A model generated the notes under the pieces. The model was not told the origin of the DNA. It searched no databases and saw only the letters and a list, made by a program, of their open reading frames with translations. DNA of 64,000 nt, taken from Endozoicomonas sp. 8E (GTDB taxonomy: Bacteria; Pseudomonadota; Gammaproteobacteria; Pseudomonadales; Endozoicomonadaceae). Both the position numbers and the translations under genes were made by a program. Where the stretch lies: contig NZ_CP120717.1 in NCBI RefSeq assembly GCF_032883915.1, forward strand, positions 367,501-431,500. Direction: 5' to 3'. Every line of letters begins with the position of its first letter. Within the stretch, counting starts at the first letter, position 1. Below, in pieces: positions 1 to 12,900 of this stretch.

Positions 1-63
1 TCCAGCCTTTCAGGAATCTTATGATGGCGATAAAAGGCAGAGTAATGGGATAAACAGAGATTG

Positions 64-87
64 ATTGCACGTCTTTCGACGTGCAAT
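64..87. other. Hairpin downstream of maeA
   Basis: A perfect 10-bp inverted repeat (ATTGCACGTC / GACGTGCAAT) encloses a TTTC loop just past the malic enzyme stop codon. On the minus strand it is not followed by a clear T-run, so it may be an RNA 3'-end stabiliser rather than a strong intrinsic terminator. Confidence 0.5.
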
Positions 88-118
88 TAGAGGGTGATGC
101 TATCAGCAGAAGAGCATG

Positions 119-1804
119 CTAGCAGAAAGACATCCGAATGCGACGGTACTCGGGGCTCCAGCGTTTTGTTCTGATCTTTTGTTCCAGATCAGTCAACTCA
201 GTGACCGGGGCCAGACCGTCCTTCTGGGCTTGAAGAGCAACCGCGAGAGCAATATCGTTGGTGACATGCTGAATGCGATCTAACAAAGGCAGAAGAGGTG
301 CTTCTCTGCTCACCAGAGCAGGAGAAGCCAGTGCCAGTGTTTCTACAGCAACGTCGAGCATCTTGTCGGTTATGCGACCAGCGCCGGAGGCCAGCACACC
401 CAGACCCAGACCGGGGAAAATATAGATATTGTTACACTGGGCAATCGGGTAGGCGCAGTCATTGAACTGAACCGGCTCAAACGGGCTGCCAGTAGCAATC
501 AGAGCCTTGCCATTGGTCCATTTGATAATGTCTTCGGGCAGAGCTTCTACCTGACTGATCGGGTTCGACAGCGGGAAGATAATTGGCTGCTCGTGGTTGA
601 CCGCCATGTTCTTAATAATTTCCTGAGTGAACAGGCCGGGTTGACCGGAAACACCAATGATGGCGTCTGGCTTGGCAATGCGAACGACATCCGCCAGCGA
701 CACTGTGCCCTCGGCGGACCAGCCTTCAATATCAGCAAAACAGTGAGCCAGCTTCTGCTGGAATGGACGGAGACCTTCCATCTGGTCGTGTACCAGACCG
801 TCACGATCAACCATGTAGATGCGCTTGCGGGCTTCCTCGTCAGACATTCCGCGACCCACCATCAGACGGATAATTTGTTCAGCGATCCCACAGCCCGCAG
901 AGCCTCCACCCAGGAAAGCAACGCTCAGATCTTCAATGGATTTGCCGGCAGCCTTGGCTGCAGCCATCAGGGTAGCAGCGGTAACACCGGCAGTGCCCTG
1001 AATGTCATCATTAAAGGTGCAGAGCTGATCACGGTACTCCTCCAGCAGAGGCGTAGCGTGGTTGATAGCGAAGTCTTCAAATTGCAGCAGGGCGTTTGGC
1101 CAGCGACGTTTAAGTGCTTGAATAAACATCTCGACAAATTCGAAATAATCGTCTTCACCGATGCGCTCATGCCGCCATCCCAGGTAATTAGGGTCTTCCA
1201 GCAGCTTCTTGTTGTTGGTGCCACAATCAAGAGTAATGGGCAGTGTCAGGTTGGGCGTAATGCCACCCACGGCAGAGTAGAGAGATAGCTTACCAATGCA
1301 GATGCCCATACCACCAATACCCTGGTCGCCCAGACCCAGGATACGCTCACCATCCGTCACTACGATGACTTCAATGTTGCGCTTGAAGTTTGCTAGCATG
1401 GCGTCAATCTGAGCGCGCTCAGGGAAAGAGATATAGAGGCCACGGGGACGACGATAAAGATCGCTGTATCTCTGACAGGCCTGACCTACCACAGGGGTGT
1501 AGATGATAGGCAACATTTCCTGAAGATGACGCTGAACCAGAGCGTAGAAAAGCGTTTCGTTGGTATCTTGCAGTGAGCGCAGGTAAATATGTTTGAGAAT
1601 AGGCGTGGGCTTGATCGCAAAAGATTTATAGGCGCGGCGGCATTGCTCTTCCAGTGTTTCTACACGGGGTGGCAACAGACCATGGAGGTCCAGTTCGCTG
1701 CGTTCTTCAAAAGTGAAGGCAGTGCCCTTGTTCAGCAAGGGATTTTCAAGAAGCATACGACCTGAAAGGCCAGTATGAATGCTGTTGGAATCTAGGTCGG
1801 TCAT
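119..1804 (-). CDS. maeA: NAD-dependent malic enzyme
   Basis: Cytosolic enzyme that oxidatively decarboxylates malate to pyruvate, making NADH. The 561-residue length matches the long bacterial NAD-malic enzymes (SfcA/MaeA type). Visible family signatures are the N-terminal malic domain with [14 protein letters not shown], the metal and substrate region FEDFAINHA, the highly conserved [11 protein letters not shown], and the nucleotide-binding loop [15 protein letters not shown]. The C-terminal half continues as a Rossmann-type NAD domain with [14 protein letters not shown]. The start is an ATG near a weak GGA ribosome site. The gene stands alone on the minus strand, divergent from the ArsR-type gene. 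Product is certain; the NAD over NADP preference is inferred from overall similarity to the MaeA class. Confidence 0.95.
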   Translation of the reverse strand: MTDLDSNSIHTGLSGRMLLENPLLNKGTAFTFEERSELDLHGLLPPRVETLEEQCRRAYKSFAIKPTPILKHIYLRSLQDTNETLFYALVQRHLQEMLPIIYTPVVGQACQRYSDLYRRPRGLYISFPERAQIDAMLANFKRNIEVIVVTDGERILGLGDQGIGGMGICIGKLSLYSAVGGITPNLTLPITLDCGTNNKKLLEDPNYLGWRHERIGEDDYFEFVEMFIQALKRRWPNALLQFEDFAINHATPLLEEYRDQLCTFNDDIQGTAGVTAATLMAAAKAAGKSIEDLSVAFLGGGSAGCGIAEQIIRLMVGRGMSDEEARKRIYMVDRDGLVHDQMEGLRPFQQKLAHCFADIEGWSAEGTVSLADVVRIAKPDAIIGVSGQPGLFTQEIIKNMAVNHEQPIIFPLSNPISQVEALPEDIIKWTNGKALIATGSPFEPVQFNDCAYPIAQCNNIYIFPGLGLGVLASGAGRITDKMLDVAVETLALASPALVSREAPLLPLLDRIQHVTNDIALAVALQAQKDGLAPVTELTDLEQKIRTKRWSPEYRRIRMSFC

Positions 1805-2285
1805 TATTCGGTTCCAGTGGTGGTTCTGGAGAATGCATCAGATGTTAAACCCACGATGAAATTATCTGCACTTCATGCAATGTGTGGGCTATGACGGGCA
1901 ACCCCTGGATTCTGGACTTTATACCAGCTTGCAAGGGTGTACATCACTGTCAATAACGGCCGCTTAGGATAAGTCTTGATCTAAATCTTAAATAGACAGG
2001 AAAAGCCGAAGTCACCATGCGTGCTTATTACAGGATTCGCCTCTGTCTATCGCTGTTATAAAGGAGTAGGTGGTTTATTACCGATAAAACGCTATTCAGA
2101 CGGGCTAAAGACAGTGCAAATTTGAGATTCAGGACTCTGCAATTATGACCGCACATTGTTTGGTTGACCTTTGGCTCAGATCTGAAATATCAGTCGATGG
2201 CTCTTATTGTATTAATTCGGCGTGAGCTGATATTTTTAGCCCATGGCGGCTTAAACTCAATCTACTTTTTGCAATGTAACTCCAT
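1805..2285. other. Intergenic region between maeA and an arsR-like gene
   Basis: No supported gene. It must hold the divergent promoters of the malic enzyme and the ArsR-type regulator. A 9-bp inverted repeat, AAATATCAG at 2185-2193 and CTGATATTT at 2227-2235, lies 50-100 bp upstream of the regulator start and could be an operator or an mRNA hairpin; its arms are 33 nt apart, which is long for a single ArsR site. Confidence 0.5.
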
Positions 2286-2618
2286 ATGACTGAATTTCAT
2301 CAGCCCTGTTGTACTGAATTACCAGAAATGTCTTCCGAGCAATTGGCCAGGCTGGCCTCACTTTTTAGACTTCTGGGGGATGAAGGGCGCCTCAAACTGG
2401 TTATGGCCTGTATTGATGAACCACAACCGGTCTGCTGCCTGTCAGAAATATCAGGTATGTCTCAACCACTGACAAGCCATCATCTCAAAGGGCTCAGAGG
2501 AGCCAGAATTCTTAAATCTTCCCGTCGTGGTAAACAGGTATTCTATGAGCTTGATGACCATCATATACGGCATGTTGTGTTGGATCTTGCCAGTCATGTT
2601 ATGGAGCCTGCTGACTAA
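2286..2618 (+). CDS. ArsR-family winged-helix regulator
   Basis: A 110-residue DNA-binding repressor-type protein. The body matches the ArsR/SmtB winged helix: RLASLFRLLGDEGRLKLV is the opening helix pair, MSQPLTSHHLKGLRGA is the recognition helix, and SSRRGKQVFYELDD is the wing. It has a Cys-Cys pair near residue 8 and another in PVCCLSEIS, where metal-sensing members carry the ELCVCDL motif, so metal or redox sensing is possible but unproven. It stands alone; no efflux gene is adjacent. The target is unknown; an inverted repeat upstream (2185-2235) might be autoregulatory. The ACR3-type gene at 62 kb is too far away to link to it. Confidence 0.85.
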   Translation: MTEFHQPCCTELPEMSSEQLARLASLFRLLGDEGRLKLVMACIDEPQPVCCLSEISGMSQPLTSHHLKGLRGARILKSSRRGKQVFYELDDHHIRHVVLDLASHVMEPAD

Positions 2619-2820
2619 TAGCCTGGAGTTTTACTACCCGTTTAACAGCACCCAATAGCCATACTGCATCCGGCGAACAGTGTCTCTGGATAGCCGCATT
2701 CTAAACTTTACCGTTCATCGGGCGACTCTAATAGACAGCCGCAAGCGAAGACAATCATCCCTGCATTCATGGCGATGATGTCCATATTTGATCGCAGGAA
2801 ATATCAGCCAGGGAGGCGCA

Positions 2821-3969
2821 GTGGTGTCCGATTCAGGTAAAAATAAAGATACCCGTCAGAATGCACGGCAAGGATTGGGCAGGTTTGATGTACTGGATAC
2901 AGGGGGAATCAGAACCTCAGGTCTTGATGGAAAAAGTGCCATCCTGTTGAAAGGTTTGGGTGAATACAGCATTGCTATCGAGTCGGCCAGAGAAGCTCGA
3001 GTCGTGACTAATGCCCCGGCATCTGACGATTTGGCGAGTGAACTTCTTGATCTTTTACATCCCGGTATGAACTTGCCTCCCAGACAGGTACTGAAAGCTG
3101 CGGTGCTGGAAGGCAGAGATCTTGAAAGGGTCTGTTTTAATCAAACGGACCTGAAGGGCAGTAACTTCAAAAAGGCGCAGTTGCGGGGAGCCCGATTTAA
3201 AGGCTGCGATTTATCCGGGGCTGATTTCAGAGGTGCTGATCTGAAGGGGACCATCTTCGAAGATTCTTCCCTGGAAGGTTCTGATCTGAGGCATTGCCGA
3301 CTGGATGAGGCGCGTCTGGTGGATTGCAATCTGTTTGCTGTTAATTTTGATCAAAGTTGTCTGGATAATGCTGTCATTGATAGCTGTAATATGGGGGCTC
3401 AAAGTTTTCATAACAGCTCATGCATGAGTTTAAAGATGTATAACAGCCGGATTATTCACGGATTTCTTGATGATGCCAACTTTACCGGCTCCCAGCTCAG
3501 GAATATGGAGTTCAGGGATTGCACACTAACAAGCACTCACTTCAATAACGTTTTGATGGAAGACTGTCAGTTCAGAGGTTGTGACAGTTTTCAGGAAGGG
3601 CCGGTGTTTTCGGGTGGCACTCTGAACAAGGTGATTATGAGCGACTGCGAATTTAATGTTCCCAAGCTGGTCAGGACCCGGATTTCGAACAGTTATTTTA
3701 CCCGGGTCGATATGGATTCAGCCCTAATGGAAGGTACCCAGTTCAATGAGGTGATTTTTGAACAGGGTCAGTTCAGGGAGTGCTACAGCCTGGAAGAAAG
3801 TCCATCATTTATCCACTGTCGTTTGGATCATGTTACCATTGATCAGGCAGAGTTCAATCATGCAAGGTTTGATCGCAGCTCTTTTATTGGTGCCATGATT
3901 CGGGATTCTGATTTTGGAGCCTGGACCATGAACCACACAGGTCTGGATGGAGAAACTTTAATCGAATGA
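2821..3969 (+). CDS. Pentapeptide-repeat protein
   Basis: About 382 residues from the GTG at 2821, chosen because AGGGAGG lies just upstream; an in-frame TTG at 2788 would add 11 residues. After a low-complexity N-terminus (about residues 1-90) come pentapeptide repeats of the A(D/N)LxX type, clearest in LSGADFRGADLKGTIFED and LEGSDLRHCRLDEARL, then a long degenerate stretch with F/L every five residues up to the C-terminus. The family folds as a right-handed quadrilateral beta-helix. There is no signal peptide or membrane segment. The gene is convergent with the giant adhesin gene and ends only 8 nt from its stop. The function is unknown; resemblance to gyrase-protecting Qnr-like proteins is only at fold level. 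Confidence 0.8.
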   Translation: MVSDSGKNKDTRQNARQGLGRFDVLDTGGIRTSGLDGKSAILLKGLGEYSIAIESAREARVVTNAPASDDLASELLDLLHPGMNLPPRQVLKAAVLEGRDLERVCFNQTDLKGSNFKKAQLRGARFKGCDLSGADFRGADLKGTIFEDSSLEGSDLRHCRLDEARLVDCNLFAVNFDQSCLDNAVIDSCNMGAQSFHNSSCMSLKMYNSRIIHGFLDDANFTGSQLRNMEFRDCTLTSTHFNNVLMEDCQFRGCDSFQEGPVFSGGTLNKVIMSDCEFNVPKLVRTRISNSYFTRVDMDSALMEGTQFNEVIFEQGQFRECYSLEESPSFIHCRLDHVTIDQAEFNHARFDRSSFIGAMIRDSDFGAWTMNHTGLDGETLIE

Positions 3970-3977
3970 CTGTCGAA

Positions 3978-6900
3978 TCAATCGATTTGAAGGTTGCCGT
4001 CGTTGAGCAGGTTGTTCAGGATTTGCGCCTCGGTGCTGCCTCCCCCGTAGCTTGAGAGATCAACGCCTTCCAGCTTGATCTTCTGGGTCACACTGCCGTC
4101 AGCGCCCGGCATCACTTCGATGGTGGTGTCGCCGTTACTGAAGTTCAGGTTCAGGTATTGATCCAGAGAAATTGAATCATCCACCAGAATATCACTCAGA
4201 TCGATAATGTCTCCGCCGGAGCCTGTGGTAAAGTCCTTGATGACATCCTCGGCAGGAGTAGCCACTGATCCCAGGTCAGAAGAGAGCCAGACAAAGGTAT
4301 CGCTATCATTACCCCCCGTTAGAATGTCATCGCCTGCTCCGCCTGTGATGATGTCTTCACCATCACCACCAAAGATCAGGTCGTCCCCGGCATCACCAAG
4401 AAGGGTGTCTGCACCCCCTTCACCTTTGAGAGTGTCGGACTGCGCTGTACCATCAATAATTTCTCCGGAATTGGTACCCACCAGATCACCAACCTTTATA
4501 GTCACTTTCGAGTTATCAATGACAGTCCCGAAGTGGCCAGACCACTGTTCGCTACTTTTACCACCGTGTTCAAAATAAACATAACGGGCACCGGCACCAT
4601 AATTACTGAAATTATTAGTAGCTTCCTGCCAGTTATCGTTTGCGGTCAATACACCAGTGTCGTAGGAGGCAATGACATTATGGCTGGCATCGCGCAACTC
4701 AACTTTCAGGTAATATTGATCGTTGTGTAAGGTATCTCTAAACCAGTCACTGACACTGATTTCGGGAGCAGAATCCAGATACTTTTCGCTAAAGCCTTCA
4801 GCCAGAAGGTCTACCGTTTGTGATTTTTTAGCCCAGGCGCTGGACGTAATCCAAGCCTTATTGTCGCCATCATGGCTGGTGACTGTTGTAGCCCAGCCAT
4901 CAGCACCGTTTTCAATAATGTTCCAGTCAGCGGTGAAATTTTGGCCACTGCCATTGGTCAGGAGGTTATCAGAGTAGGCACCTCTGACATTAAGAGTAAA
5001 TGTCTGTGGATCACTGGAAAGACTGCCGTCGCTTACCGTAAAACCAAAGCTGGTGCCAACATCCGGATCAGTGGCTGGAGCGGTGTAGGTCAGATTGCCA
5101 AGGTCTGCTGCGGTAATAACCTGATTGGCTGTCACGGCAGCACCATTCAGCGTTAAAGCGCCGGAAGCAGGCAGAGAGGTGATGGTAATGGATTGCAGGG
5201 TGTCACCGGCATCACCATCGATGAAGCTGAAATCTTCGCTACTGAATGTGTAACTGTCCGTCTGTTTTAATAAAAGGCTGTTGTCTGATGATACCGGCTT
5301 GTCGTCTATCGAGTTGACCCTGATGGACAGGGTTTCACTGACAGACGAACTCTCACCGTTACTTTCTGTCGTGGTGGCTGTGAACGTCAGATTCATGGTA
5401 TCTGTGCTGTTTGCCGGTGGTGTTATCTGCAGGTTAGCGTAGTCCCAGCCGGAAATGTCGACAGCGGTGCCATCTGCTGTTATCGAGTGGCTGCCATCAG
5501 TGAGCACTGCTCCGGCTGGCACACCATCTGCAGAAACGGTCAACGTTTCAGAACCGTCGGTGTCGACCTGGGTGATGCCGAGATCCGGCAGAATGAAAGC
5601 GTTATCCTCATCCGTAGCACGCACTTTGGTGATCCGGATATTGTCCAGATAGAATATATTGAGATCTTCGTCGAATCGCAGCTCTGTAGTGGGATTACCC
5701 GTTGCGTTTAACAGGATGGTTTTGGTCGATGTATGGGTACCTGAACCGGGAGCTTCCGTGTAGGTTGCGACTGTCTGTCCATTCCATTTCACCCTGATGT
5801 TGGTGGTATTGTGTAGATTTCTCTCATGGTGAAGAATGAAGGTTAATTCGTACGTCTGAACAGAGCTGTCACTGGTATCAATGTTTCTATAGCTCTCAGT
5901 TGAATAATAGTTATTAAGCCGATTATTCTTAACCAATGAATGGCTGATGCCATGAGGGTTGGTTCGCTGCCAGCCATCAGTGTTGTTGCCATCAAAGGTA
6001 CTATTCAATACTTCAGAGCTGATATTATTCATAGTGACGCTGTCCGCCACCGCTGTAACATCAAATGTCCGGGTGTGCTCACCAGAATAACTACTACCGT
6101 CGTGTACCTTAAAGCCGATAGACGTGTAGTTATCACCGGCTTCGTTACTGTCTGGCTCAAATATAAGAAGGCCTGCTTCAATATCCGCTTTGCTGATGAC
6201 CTGATTTGCCGTCACAACAACGCCATTGAGCTTCAGGGTTCCCTCGTCAGGTAAAGTGGATACCTTGATTTGGGTCATTGCATCCGCTTCCTGGTCGCTG
6301 CTACTCAGGTCGGTCAGAGTCAGGGTATAGTTTGTATCCTCATTGGTAGACAGCGTGCTGCTGTTGACATAAACCGTATAGTCGCGAGTACTGCTGAGCT
6401 GGCCATCACTCACCTGCACCCTAATGGTGTGAGAAGCGTTGCTGTCATGATCCAGCTGAGTGCTGTCAGCCACGGAAATTTCACCGGTTGCACTGTTGAT
6501 GGTGAAGCGGCCACCGGCATCGTTGGTCAATGAGTAAGTCAGCTGATTACTGGCACTATCAACGTCCGTTGCCGCTACTGAACCCAGGACAGTGCCGTTG
6601 GCACTCTGCTCGACTAAGTGGAAGGCATCGCTGACGAGATTTTCTACGGAGTCAGCTTGATAGACGGCTTTGACCTGATGAGCGCCCAGGTCCGTGTTGA
6701 AAATAGCCAGATCGCCTATTGAACCGTCCAGATCGCCATCATTCCAGTGACTTTTACCGATATAGTTGCCTGATCTGACCATCTCCGGAGGCGCAGCCCC
6801 GTTGAGATTCTCCCCGGCCAGCTCACCATTTTTATAGACCCGCATTACCCCATTATCATCAACAGTAGCGGTCACATGAACCCACTCGCCCGCGGTAAAG

Positions 6901-9900
6901 AAGTTGTTGATATGGAGCTGTCCTTCCAGAGAGCCACCATCAAAGATTTCAAACGCCAGTGTGCTACTGGTGCCAACATGGGCAAGGAGAATATTGTTGT
7001 TGGCAGCACCATCAGCAAAGTCCACTATCCTGGACCAGTTCTGGCTCAGGCTGTCGTATTTCACCCAGGCAGAAATGGTCATGGCGCCACCCACTTCTAG
7101 CCCTGAGATTTCACCACTGCCGGAGCTGCCATCCATTTCAAAGGCCTGACCACCGTTACGTCCGCTGCTCAATGCGGCACTGCCACTAAGAGTCAGGTCG
7201 TTACCGTTACCTGATAGGTCTGTGTTATCTGAGAAACTGTAGGCTGCCTCAATTCCGTCGATGAGAGGGCTGCCCGATAATTCAGGGGCATCGTTGACAG
7301 CGGTGACATCCAATGACCAGTAAACATCCGTCGTCTCAAAACCATCCGAAACCGAAATCTTGATTGACAGGTTGCCAACATCAGGATCGTCAGGTGTTCC
7401 GCTGAAGGTTCGGGTTGCGGCATCGAAAGTCAGCCAGGCGGGCAGAGGATTGCCATTGGCCAGGCTGGCACTGTAGGTCAGTACGTCGCCATCATCATCG
7501 GAAAAGGCATTGGCCGGTGTGGTGTAACTGAAAGCAGATTCTTCCGCCACAGTCTGATTATTAAGGCTTCCAACCAGTTCCGGAGCATCATTTGTATCGC
7601 TGAGCTGTATGGTGTAGTTCTGTTGTGACGTTAGTTGACCGTCACTGACCTCAACGGTAATGGCGTGGCTGCTGGATGTTTCATAATCCAGCAGACTGCC
7701 GTCGGCAACAGTAATCTGCCCGCTAGCGCTATTGATAGCAAATCGGCCGCCTGCATCATCAGTCAGGCTGTATACCAGGTTATCACCTTCTACGTCGGTT
7801 GCTGTGACAGAGCCCACTACGGTTCCATTTGAGCTGTTTTCAACGGAAGAGAAAGGATCAACGTTTTTGCCCGTGGCAGAATCCAGGAATCCGGAGACAG
7901 CACTACCACTGTTCACGGCTATGTCACTGATGCCATAGCCAGTATCACTGTTGGACGACGCTACGGATGTCGCTGTACCGGCTGTTTCAAAGTAGCTAGC
8001 TTGCTGTGCGCTACTGAGGCTGTTCCAGGTGACCAGGTCGGTGTATTTGGCTTCAATGGCTTTGAAGTTGAGAGTACCGTCCTGATTCTCGGAGATCTGG
8101 ACTTTGACCCCTTTGCCGTGACTTCCGTCTGTTTTGGTCAACCAGACAGAGTCACCCAGCTCGAAGCCATTCGGCAAATTAAGAGAATCAGCAGACTTGT
8201 TGGTAATGGACGCTCCACCCCAGACAAAATCTATTTTTTCAACTTCGGCCGCAGGTGCAATGGGTGCATCATTAACCGCCGCAACATTAATCTTGAATTG
8301 GTCTGAAACACTGAGGACCCCGTCGCTGGCAGTCACTTTGACGATGATTTGTCCAAGATCCGGGTCATCGGGTGTTCCGGAAAAAGTGCTATTGGCTGGA
8401 TCGAATGACAGCCATGCGGGTAACGGACTGCCATCACTCAGTGTGGCGGAATAAGTCAGGTTGTCACCGTCTATGTCGGCAAAAGCGTTTGAAGGGACCT
8501 GGTAGCTGAATGCCTGTTCTTCGGTTGCAGACTGATCGGCCATCCCCGCATCAATAGTCGGACCGTCGTTGGTGCCGTTAAAGGTAATAACGATATTGTG
8601 GGTGGTACCGTCCAGAGACTTTACTGTCAAGGTCTCGGTCAGGGTGTCACCATCGCCCAGGGCCTGAATGTCGGCATGGCTGTTGCTGGCCGAATAGCTC
8701 CAGTTACCACTGGCATTAATGGCCAGTGAACCGTAGCTGCCGGTGATGGTCTCTGCAGTGAAACTGGCTTCGCCGCCATCGGCATCGGTGACACTCAGGG
8801 TGCCGGAGGTGGTCAGGGTGTTGCCGGCGTCCTCAGTGACGCTGCCACTGTTATCGCCTGTAATGACCGCCGCATCGTTGGTGCCCGTGATGGTGATCGT
8901 TACCTGCTGATCGACCGTACCGCCCTCGCCATCGTCGACGGTGACGGTGTAGGTCTGGGTCAGGGTTTGACCGGCGCTCAGGTAATCCACATCAGCATCG
9001 TCAACACTGAAGCTCCAGTCGATGCGGCCACTGCCGTCGCCCTGGGTGTCATCGGCGACGGTGGCCGTCAAGCTGCCCAGATAGCCATTGGCTGCTGCAG
9101 TGACGCTGACGTTCTGCTGATCTGAAAGATCCACATCCGCGATGGTGAAAGAACCGGTGTCGGTCAGGGTGTTGCTGTTCTCCCCGGCGGCGCCGTCAAG
9201 GATCTCGGTTACCGCTCCGGCGACATCAGTGGCACTGCTGATGGCAGGGGCGTCGTTGGTGCCGTTAAAGGTAATAACGATATTGTGGGTGGTGCCGTCC
9301 AGAGACTTTACTGTCAAGGTCTCGGTCAGGGTGTCGCCATCGCCCAGGGCCTGAATGTCGGCATGGCTGTTGCTGGCCGAATAGCTCCAGCTACCATTGC
9401 CATTAATGGCCAGTGAACCGTAGCTGCCGGTGATGGTCTCTGCAGTGAAACTGGCTTCGCCGCCATCGGCATCGGTGACACTCAGGGTGCCGGAGGTGGT
9501 CAGGGTGTTGCCGGCGTCCTCAGTGACGCTGCCACTGTCATCGCCTGTGATGACCGCCGCGTCGTTGGTGCCCGTGATGGTGATCGTTACCTGCTGATCG
9601 ACCGTACCGCCCTCGCCATCGTCGACGGTGACGGTGTAGGTCTGGGTCAGGGTTTGACCGGCGCTCAGGTAATCCACATCAGCATCGTCAACACTGAAGC
9701 TCCAGTCGATGCGGCCACTGCCATCGCCCTGTGTATCATCCGCTACGCTGGCGGTCAGGCTGCCCAGATAGCCGTTGGCCGCTGCAGTGACGCTGACGTT
9801 CTGCTGATCTGAAAGATCCACATCAGCGATGGTGAAAGAACCGGTATCGGTCAGAGTGTTGCTGTTCTCACCTGCTCCGCCATCGACGATTTCGGTCACG

Positions 9901-12900
9901 GCGCCAGTTACATCATTGGCACTGCTGATGGTGGGGGCATCATTCACTGCGGCAACATCAAATGTCCGGGTGTGCTCACCAGAATAGCTACTGCCGTCGT
10001 ATACCTGAAAGCCGAAAGACGTGTAGTTATCGCCGGCCTCGTCACTGTCTGGCTCAAATACCAGCAGGTCTGCTTCAATATCCGCTTTGCTGATGACCTG
10101 ATTTGCCGTCACAACAACGCCATTGAGCTTCAGGGTTCCCTCGTCAGGTAAAGTGGATACCTTGATTTGGGTCATTGCATCCGCTTCCTGGTCGCTGCTA
10201 CTCAGGTCGGTCAGAGTCAGGGTATAGTTTGTATCCTCATTGGTGGACAGCGTGCTGCTGTTGACATAAACCGTATAGTCGCGAGTACTGCTGAGCTGGC
10301 CATCACTCACCTGCACCCTGATGGTGTGAGAAGCGTTGCTGTCATGATCCAGCTGAGTGCTGTCAGCCACGGAAATTTCACCGGTTGCACTGTTGATGGT
10401 GAAGCGGCCACCGGCATCGTTCGTCAATGAGTAAGTCAGCTGATTACTGGCACTATCAACGTCCGTTGCCGCTACTGAACCCAGGACAGTGCCGTTAGCA
10501 CTCTGCTCGACTAAGTGGAAGGCATCGCTGACGAGATTTTCTACGGAGTCAGCTTGATAGACGGCTTTGACCTGATGAGCGCCCAGGTCCGTGTTGAAAA
10601 TAGCCAGATCGCCTATTGAACCGTCCAGATCGCCATCATTCCAGTGACTTTTACCGATATAGTTGCCTGATCTGACCATCTCCGGAGGCGCAGCCCCGTT
10701 GAGATTCTCCCCGGCCAGCTCACCATTTTTATAGACCCGCATTACCCCATTATCATCAACAGTAGCGGTCACATGAACCCATTCGCCCGCGGTAAAGAAG
10801 TTGTTGATATGCAGCTGTCCTTCCAGAGAGCCACCATCAAAGATTTCAAACGCCAGTGTGCTACTGGTGCCAACATGGGCAAGGAGAATATTGTTGTTGG
10901 CAGCACCATCAGCAAAGTCCACTATCCTGGACCAGTTCTGGCTCAGGCTGTCGTATTTCACCCAGGCAGAAATGGTCATGGCGCCACCCACTTCTAGTCC
11001 TGAAATTTCACCACTGCCGGAGCTGCCATCCATTTCAAAGGCCTGACCACCGTTACGTCCGCTGCTCAATGCGGCACTGCCACTGAGGGTCAGGTCGTTA
11101 CCGTTACCTGATTGGTCCGTGTTGTTTGAGAAACTGTAGGCTGCCTCAATTTCGCCGATGAGAGGGCTGCCCGATAATTCAGGGGCATCGTTGACGGCGA
11201 TGACATCCAATGACCAGGACACATCCGTTGTTGCTGAACCATCCGAAACGGAAATCTTGACTGACAGGTTGCCAACATCAGGATCGTCAGGTGTTCCGCT
11301 GAAGGTTCGGGTTGCGGCATCGAAAGCCAGCCAGGCGGGTAAGGGACTGCCATCACTCAGTGTGGCGGAGTAAGTCAGGTTGTCACCTTCTATGTCGGAA
11401 AAAGCGTTTGAAGGTATTTGGTAGCTGAATGCCTGTTCTTCAGTTGCAGACTGATTGGTTACACCCGCATCAATAACCGGACCGTCATTGTTGCCGTTAA
11501 TGGTAATGACAATATTGTGGGTCGTGCCATCCAGGGACCTCACCGTCACGGTCTCGGTCAGGGTGTCACCATCGCCCAGGGCCTGAATGTCGGCATGGCT
11601 GTTACTGGCCGAATAGCTCCAGCTACCATTGGCATTTATGGCCAGTGAACCATAGCTGCCGACGATGGTCTCTGCGGTGAAACTGGCTTCGCCGCTGTCC
11701 CCATCGGTGACACTCAGGGTGCCTGAGGTGGTCAGGGTGTTGCCGGCGTCCTCAGTGACGCTGCCACTGTCATCGCCCGTGATGACCGCCGCGTCGTTGG
11801 TGCCCGTGATGGTGATCGTTACCTGCTGATCGACCGTACCGCCCTCGCCGTCGTCAACGGTGACGGTGTAGGTCTGGGTGAGGGTTTGACCGGCGCTCAG
11901 GTAATCCACATCAGCATCGTCAACACTGAAGCTCCAGTCGATGCGGCCACTGCCATCGCCCTGTGTATCATCCGCTACGCTGGCGGTCAAGCTGCCCAGA
12001 TAGCCATTGGCTGCTGCAGTGACGCTGACGTTTTGCTGATCTGAAAGATCCACATCGGCGATGGTGAAGGAGCCAGTGTCGGTCAGGGTGTTGCTGTTCT
12101 CCCCGGCGGCGCCGTCAAGGATCTCGGTCACCGCTCCGGCGACATCAGTGGCACTGCTGATGGCAGGGGCGTCGTTGGTGCCGTTAAAGGTAATAACGAT
12201 ATTGTGGGTGGTACCGTCCAGAGACCGAACCGTCAATGTCTCGGTCAGGGTGTCACCATCGCCCAAGGCCTGAATGTCGGCATGGCTGTTACTGGCTGAA
12301 TAGCTCCAGGTACCACTGGCATTTATGGCCAGTGAACCGTAGCTGCCGGTGATGGTCTCTGCGGTGAAACTGGCTTCACCACTGTCACCATCGGTGACAC
12401 TCAGGGTGCCGGAGGTGGTCAGGGTGTTGCCGGCGTCCTCAGTGACGCTGCCGCTGTCATCGCCCGTGATGACCGCCGCGTCGTTGGTGCCCGTGATGGT
12501 GATCGTTACCTGCTGATCGACCGTGGCGCCCTCGCCATCGTCGACGGTGACGGTGTAGGTCTGGGTCAGGGTTTGACCGGCGCTCAGGTAATCCACATCA
12601 GCATCGTCAACACTGAAGCTCCAGTCGATGCGGCCACTGCCGTCGCCCTGGGTGTCATCGGCGACGGTGGCCGTCAAGCTGCCCAGATAGCCATTGGCTG
12701 CTGCAGTGACGCTGACGTTCTGCTGATCTGAAAGATCCACATCCGCGATGGTGAAAGAACCGGTGTCGGTCAGGGTGTTGCTGTTCTCCCCGGCGGCGCC
12801 GTCAAGGATCTCGGTCACCGCTCCGGCGACATCAGTGGCACTACTGATGGCAGGGGCGTCGTTGGTGCCGTTAAAGGTAATAACGATATTGTGGGTGGTA

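Noticed and set aside
593-1288. 231-codon plus-strand frame opposite maeA
   Set aside because: It lies wholly within a highly conserved gene on the other strand and shows no protein family features.
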